Positions 59,939-64,000 of a stretch of 64,000 bases of DNA are shown here, one piece after another; the stretch's first letter is position 1, and each line of letters opens with the position of its first letter. Under the pieces are notes generated by a model. It was not told where the DNA came from. It did no database searches and saw only the letters and a list, made by a program, of their open reading frames with translations. Source of the DNA: Nitratidesulfovibrio sp. (GTDB taxonomy: Bacteria; Desulfobacterota; Desulfovibrionia; Desulfovibrionales; Desulfovibrionaceae); the NCBI RefSeq assembly GCF_040373385.1, contig NZ_JBDXXH010000003.1, forward strand, positions 62,001 through 126,000, in the 5' to 3' direction. A program made the position numbers and the translations under genes.

Positions 59939-61372
59939 ATGGATACGGACACCCACGAACAGGAGCAGCGTTGCGGCTGCGGCGGGGCCGGTTGCGGCGG
60001 CGAACAACACGTCGAGGCCACCGGCGGCTGCACCGGATCGGGCTGCGGCGGGCACGGCGACCATGGTGGTCGGGACGGGCATGCCGGGCATGATGCCACC
60101 GGGCTGGGCGACGGTACCGAAACCCCGGTACGCATGGCCGGGCGGGTAGGTGCCAAGCTGGTGGTGCTGAGCGGCAAGGGGGGCGTGGGCAAGAGCACCG
60201 TGGCCGTGAACCTTGCCGTGGGGCTTGCCCGCACCGGGCGCAAGGTGGGCCTGCTGGATGTGGACGTGCACGGTCCCAGCGTGCCGCGCATGCTGGGGCT
60301 TGGCCGGGCCAGGCCCGTGGCGGGCGAAGGCTGGATGGCCCCGGTGAGCGCGGGGCCGAACCTGCGGGTGATGTCGCTGGGGTTCTTTCTGCCCGACCCG
60401 GAAGTGCCGGTAATCTGGCGCGGCCCGGTGAAGATGGGCATGGTGCGCCAGTTTCTGGTGGACGTGCGCTGGGGCGATCTGGACGTGCTGGTTGTCGACT
60501 GCCCGCCCGGCACCGGGGACGAGCCGCTTTCGGTGCTGCAACTGCTGGGAGAGGACGCGCATGCGGTCATCGTCACCACGCCGCAGGGCGTGGCCGTGGA
60601 CGACGTGCGGCGATCCGTGGGGTTCTGCCGTCAGATCGGCAACCCCATCCTGGGCATCGTCGAGAACATGGGCGGCTACGTGTGCCCGAAATGCGGCGAA
60701 CTGACCCCGCTGTTTCCCCCTGGGGGCGGCGAGCAACTGGCGCGTGAGACCGGCGTGCCGTTCCTGGGCAGCATTCCCCTGCACCCCGACCTGACCAGTG
60801 CCGGTGATGCCGGACGCAGCCTGCTGGACGGGGAGCCGGTAGCCGGGCAGGAACCGGAGCATCCGGTGATCCGGGCCTTCGGTCCGGTGGTGCGAGCCGC
60901 CGTGGGGGTGTGCCCGCTTGTGCGGGCAACTGCGGCGGAAACAGCAGCGACTGCGAAAACTGTGGAAACTGTGGAAACTGCGGGAAATGGGGCCAACGAC
61001 AACGGCGGCCATGCGCCGCAAGGGATATCGGACATGAAAATCGCCATTCCGCTGGCGGCAGGCAAGCTGTGCCAGCACTTCGGCCATTGCGAGCAGTTTG
61101 CCGTGCTGACCGTGGACCCCGGCAGCGGCACCGTGACGGGGCAGGAACTGCTGACGCCTCCGCCCCACGAGCCGGGTGTGCTGCCCGCATGGATCGCGGA
61201 CACGGGAACCCGGCTGGTCATCGCCGGGGGCATGGGCGCACGGGCCCGCCAGTTGCTGGAGGAGCGCGGCGTACAGGTGCTGGTGGGCGCTTCCGCCGCA
61301 GATCCGGCAGACCTTGTGGCGGCGTGGTTCGGCAACAGTCTGGAGCTTGGCGCGAATACGTGCGACCACTGA
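59939..61372 (+). CDS. Mrp/NBP35-type ATPase fused to a C-terminal NifX-like domain (Mrp-ORP)
   Basis: A 477-residue fusion. A Cys/His/Gly-rich N-terminal tail (CGCGGAGCGG, about 12-60) comes first. The Mrp/NBP35 ATPase follows: GKGGVGKST near 80-88, DVDVHGPSVPRMLGL, DCPPGTGDEPLS and the cluster-binding CPKC in GGYVCPKCGELTPLF. A Thr/Val/Glu linker built from nine-base repeats (about 340-355) leads to a NifX-like domain starting MKIAIPLAAGKLCQHFGHCEQF. This architecture is the Mrp-ORP protein of ORP clusters, thought to handle Fe-S or Mo-Cu clusters. It is the last gene of the rightward operon, two bases after the ORP stop. Confidence 0.9.
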   Translation: MDTDTHEQEQRCGCGGAGCGGEQHVEATGGCTGSGCGGHGDHGGRDGHAGHDATGLGDGTETPVRMAGRVGAKLVVLSGKGGVGKSTVAVNLAVGLARTGRKVGLLDVDVHGPSVPRMLGLGRARPVAGEGWMAPVSAGPNLRVMSLGFFLPDPEVPVIWRGPVKMGMVRQFLVDVRWGDLDVLVVDCPPGTGDEPLSVLQLLGEDAHAVIVTTPQGVAVDDVRRSVGFCRQIGNPILGIVENMGGYVCPKCGELTPLFPPGGGEQLARETGVPFLGSIPLHPDLTSAGDAGRSLLDGEPVAGQEPEHPVIRAFGPVVRAAVGVCPLVRATAAETAATAKTVETVETAGNGANDNGGHAPQGISDMKIAIPLAAGKLCQHFGHCEQFAVLTVDPGSGTVTGQELLTPPPHEPGVLPAWIADTGTRLVIAGGMGARARQLLEERGVQVLVGASAADPADLVAAWFGNSLELGANTCDH

Positions 61373-61433
61373 TGTCAGGCCGCCGGGCCGTGCGGGCGTT
61401 CCCCCTGCCAGGGCGGGCGGCACGGCAATGAAA

Positions 61434-61461
61434 ACGGGCGCGGGGATATCCCCGCGCCCGT
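61434..61461. terminator. Bidirectional terminator between the ORP operon and pnp
   Basis: A perfect 28-base palindrome: ACGGGCGCGGGGAT facing ATCCCCGCGCCCGT, with AAAA before and TCTGTATT after. It ends both the rightward ORP operon and leftward pnp. Confidence 0.85.
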
Positions 61462-61492
61462 CTGTATTGCGCTCTGCTGTGTTGCGGCTCGC

Positions 61493-63766
61493 CTAGCGGC
61501 GGTCGCCACCACGGCCACCACGGTCGCCGCCACGGCCACCGCGATCGCCGCCACGGCGGTCGCCGCCACGGTCGCCACGGCCACCGCGATCGCCACGGTC
61601 ACCGCGATCACGCGGCGGGCCGGAGGGGCGGGCGGTGTCTTCGGGGTTCCATTCGATGCCCTGTTCTTCCAGCAGCACGGCCTTGCGGCTGGCGCGGATG
61701 CGGTCGCCGTTGATCTCGATGACCTTCACGGTCATGTCTTCGCCAAGGCGCGCCACGTCGCCAGCCTGTTCCACGCGGTTGGTGTCCAGCTGCGAGATGT
61801 GCACCAGGGCTTCGAGGTTGGGCAGGATTTCGACGATGGCGCCGATTTCCAGCACCTTGCGCACCTTGCCCACGTAGTTCTTGCCCAGGTCCGCGCGCTG
61901 GTCGTAGTACTGCACCATTTCGCGGGCCATTTCCATGGCTTCGAAGGTGGGCGCGAAGATGGAGACCTTGCCGCTGTCCTCGATGTCGATGGACGCGCCG
62001 GTGGCAGCGGTGATGGCCTTGATGTTCTTGCCGCCGGGGCCGATGATGATGCGGATGACGTCGGGGTTGACGAACACCTCGGCATGCTGCGGCGCGTACT
62101 TGGACAGTTCCGTGCGGGGGGCTTCCAGCACCTTGGCCATTTCGGCCAGGATGTGCAGGCGCGCTTCGCGGGCCTGGGTCATGGCGCGGGCCATGACTTC
62201 GGTGGGCAGGCCGGTGATCTTGATGTCCATCTGGACGGCGGTGATGCCTTCGGCAGTGCCCGCGATCTTGAAGTCCATGTCGCCGAGGGCGTCTTCATCG
62301 CCAAGGATGTCGGTGAGCACCAGGTACTCGCCTTCTTCCTTGATCAGGCCCATGGCCACGCCGGCCACCGGGGCGGTGACGGGCACGCCCGCGTCCATCA
62401 GCGAAAGGCTGCCGCCGCACACTGCGGCCATGGACGAGGAGCCGTTGGATTCCATGGTTTCCGCCACCACGCGCAGGGTGAAGGGGAAGGAATCGTCAAC
62501 GGGCAGCACCGGCTTCAGCGCCTTTTCGGCAAGGGCGCCGTGGCCGATTTCGCGGCGGGACACGCGCGACATCTTCACTTCGCCCACCGAGTAGGCGGGG
62601 AAGTTGTAGTGCAGCATGAATTTCTTGGTCACGTCGCCCACCAGCGAATCCATGCGCTGGCTGTCGGTGGAGCTGCCAAGGGTGGCCACCACCAGCGACT
62701 TGGTTTCGCCGCGCGCGAACAGGGCGGAACCGTGGGCGCGGGGCAGGAGGCCCGCTTCGATGAGGATGGGGCGCACGGTCTTGGTGTCGCGACCGTCGAT
62801 GCGGGTGCCTTCCTTCAGGATGCGGCGGCGCACCAGCACCTTTTCCAGGGCGCTCAGCATGTCGCCCACTTCGCGGCCAAGGTTGGCGTTCTCGGCCAGG
62901 GCCGGATCGGCCAGCAGGGCTTCGAGCACTTTTTGCTTCACGGCCTTGCGGGCGTCCTTGCGGGCCATCTTTTCGGGGATGCGCAGGGCGGCGTCCAGTT
63001 CGGTGGTGGCCAGTTCGTCCACGCGGGCCTTCAGCTCGGTGTTTTCCACCGGGGGAGTCACGGCCATCTTGGCCTTGCCCACCAGTTCCACCAGCTTGAG
63101 CTGGGCGTCGATGAGGGGCTGGATTTCCTTGTGGGCCCATTCCAGGGCGGCCACGATGACGTCTTCGGGCACGAACTGGGCTTCGCCTTCCACCATCACC
63201 ACGGAGTCGCGCGAGGCGGCGATGACGATGGCGAGATCGCTGCCTTCCATTTCCTTCAGGGTGGGGTTCAGCACGAATTCGCCGTTCACACGGCCGATGC
63301 GCGCGCCCGCCACCGGGCCTTCGAAGGGAATGGGCGAAATGGACAGCGCGGCGGAGGCACCGGTAAGGGCCAGCACGTCGCTGTCGTTTTCCTGGTCGGC
63401 GGAGATGACGTTGGCGAGAATCTGCACTTCATCGCGGAAGCCCTTGGTGAACAGCGGGCGCACCGGGCGGTCGATGAGGCGCGAGACCAGGGTTTCGCGT
63501 TCGCTGGGGCGGCCGATTTCGCGGCGGAAGAAGCTGCCGGGGATGCGGCCAGCGGCGTACATCTTTTCGGAATAGTCCACGGTCAGCGGGAAAAAGCCCA
63601 TGTCGCGTTCCATGGGCTGGGTGCACGCGGTGACCAGCACCACGGTGCCGCCGCACTGCACCCAGACCGCGCCGTGCGCCTGATTGGCGAGACGGCCGGT
63701 CTCAAGGATGATTTCTTTTCCGCCGACCATGGCGGAGACGCGGGTAGCGTTGAAAACGCTCTGCAT
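61493..63766 (-). CDS. pnp: Polynucleotide phosphorylase with an RG/RGG-rich C-terminal tail
   Basis: A 757-residue exoribonuclease: first RNase PH domain ([27 protein letters not shown]-like region, near 58-84), helical domain, second RNase PH domain with [16 protein letters not shown] and [18 protein letters not shown], KH domain with [14 protein letters not shown] (near 560) and S1 domain ([18 protein letters not shown]). It degrades RNA 3' to 5' by phosphorolysis. After the S1 domain lie about 40 residues of Arg, Gly and Asp ([15 protein letters not shown]), a probable RNA-binding tail. The gene commonly follows rpsO, which would lie just outside the window. Confidence 0.97.
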   Translation of the reverse strand: [757 protein letters not shown]

Positions 63767-63962
63767 TGTTGCATTCCTCTTCGGTTCAGCGAAGGGGATT
63801 CCGGGGAGAAGACCATGGCGTGCGGACTTGACGTGCGGACCTGGCGTGACGGATTGCCGTCATGGCTTGTCCGGCGCCAGCGTATCGGCTGCCGCATGGC
63901 ACTCTTCCCGGACCCCCCTTCACGCTGCGTGTTGGGGGCGACTCGGCGCCCATGCGCATCGC

Positions 63963-63996
63963 GCGGGGCCCGCCGTCACGCGACGGCGAACCCCGC
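63963..63996. terminator. Hairpin upstream of pnp
   Basis: GCGGGGCCCGCCGTC (63963-63977), loop ACGC, GACGGCGAACCCCGC (63982-63996), with one two-base internal mismatch. It lies about 200 bases ahead of pnp at the window edge, where a terminator of the preceding gene or an RNA-processing hairpin would be expected. The rest of 63767-63962 shows no gene. Confidence 0.5.
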
Positions 63997-64000
63997 CGAT

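Overview
The window reads as a chromosomal segment of a high-GC sulfate-reducing bacterium of the Desulfovibrio / Nitratidesulfovibrio group. The evidence is the gene content: a tetraheme cytochrome c3, a desulfoferrodoxin-rubredoxin-Roo oxygen-defence cluster next to a haem-c chemoreceptor (DcrA type), a TunR-type molybdate/tungstate regulator, a siroheme-decarboxylase-like gene beside hemL, the futalosine menaquinone route and the complete ORP (orange protein) gene set. The cytochrome c3 and rubredoxin closely resemble those I remember from D. vulgaris Miyazaki-type strains; that species-level statement is inference.

Layout. 1-4.5 kb: class I fumarase (alpha fragment, beta), then an AT-rich two-gene cassette (AAA ATPase + DUF4435/TOPRIM) that fits a PARIS anti-phage system, wedged against a TIGR00300-family enzyme. 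4.8-6.3 kb: two paralogous FlxA-like coiled-coil genes, each behind a near-perfect sigma-28 flagellar promoter. 6.5-12.3 kb: LysR regulator, APC permease, cytochrome bd oxidase (cydAB). 12.6-17.8 kb: molybdate/tungstate locus trmO-modA, divergent tunR, and modBC; the same 27-bp bipartite motif occurs upstream of both transport units. 18-22.6 kb: roo, rub, dfx and dcrA. 23-29.5 kb: a large hybrid histidine kinase and a PurS-PurL fusion. 30-33.6 kb: pstSCAB phosphate transport. 33.7-41.9 kb: HDOD-PAS-GGDEF signalling protein, polyprenyl synthase, futalosine hydrolase, a short gene with an in-frame UGA followed by a SECIS-like hairpin, a UDP-sugar dehydrogenase, DUF2065 and a menaquinone methyltransferase. 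42-44.7 kb: an acidic protein with repeated DIDALL-type peptides and cytochrome c3. 45-49.5 kb: cobJ, cbiG, hemL and a siroheme decarboxylase-like protein. 49.9-53.7 kb: gpsA, yjbQ, selB. 53.8-61.4 kb: a coiled-coil gene and the ORP locus (two ferredoxin-ATPases and a DUF5320 protein leftward; a sigma-54 activator, two NifX-like proteins and an Mrp-NifX fusion rightward). 61.5-63.8 kb: pnp with an RG/RGG-rich tail.

How the genes fit together. Much of the window serves anaerobic respiration and survival of oxygen: cyd, roo/rub/dfx, DcrA, cytochrome c3, menaquinone enzymes (polyprenyl synthase, futalosine hydrolase, MenG) and tetrapyrrole genes (hemL, siroheme decarboxylase, cobJ/cbiG). Mo/W supply (mod, TunR) and the ORP system are both metal-linked.

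The most novel signals are (i) the probable selenoprotein gene at 38352-38771, supported by selB in the same window; (ii) the PARIS-like cassette, whose edges lie inside the coding ends of both neighbouring host genes; (iii) sigma-54 promoters and three copies of a shared palindrome in the ORP locus; (iv) matching 27-bp motifs at the two mod promoters; and (v) paired sigma-28 promoters on duplicated FlxA-like genes. I found no tRNA, rRNA, CRISPR array, complete insertion sequence or prophage.
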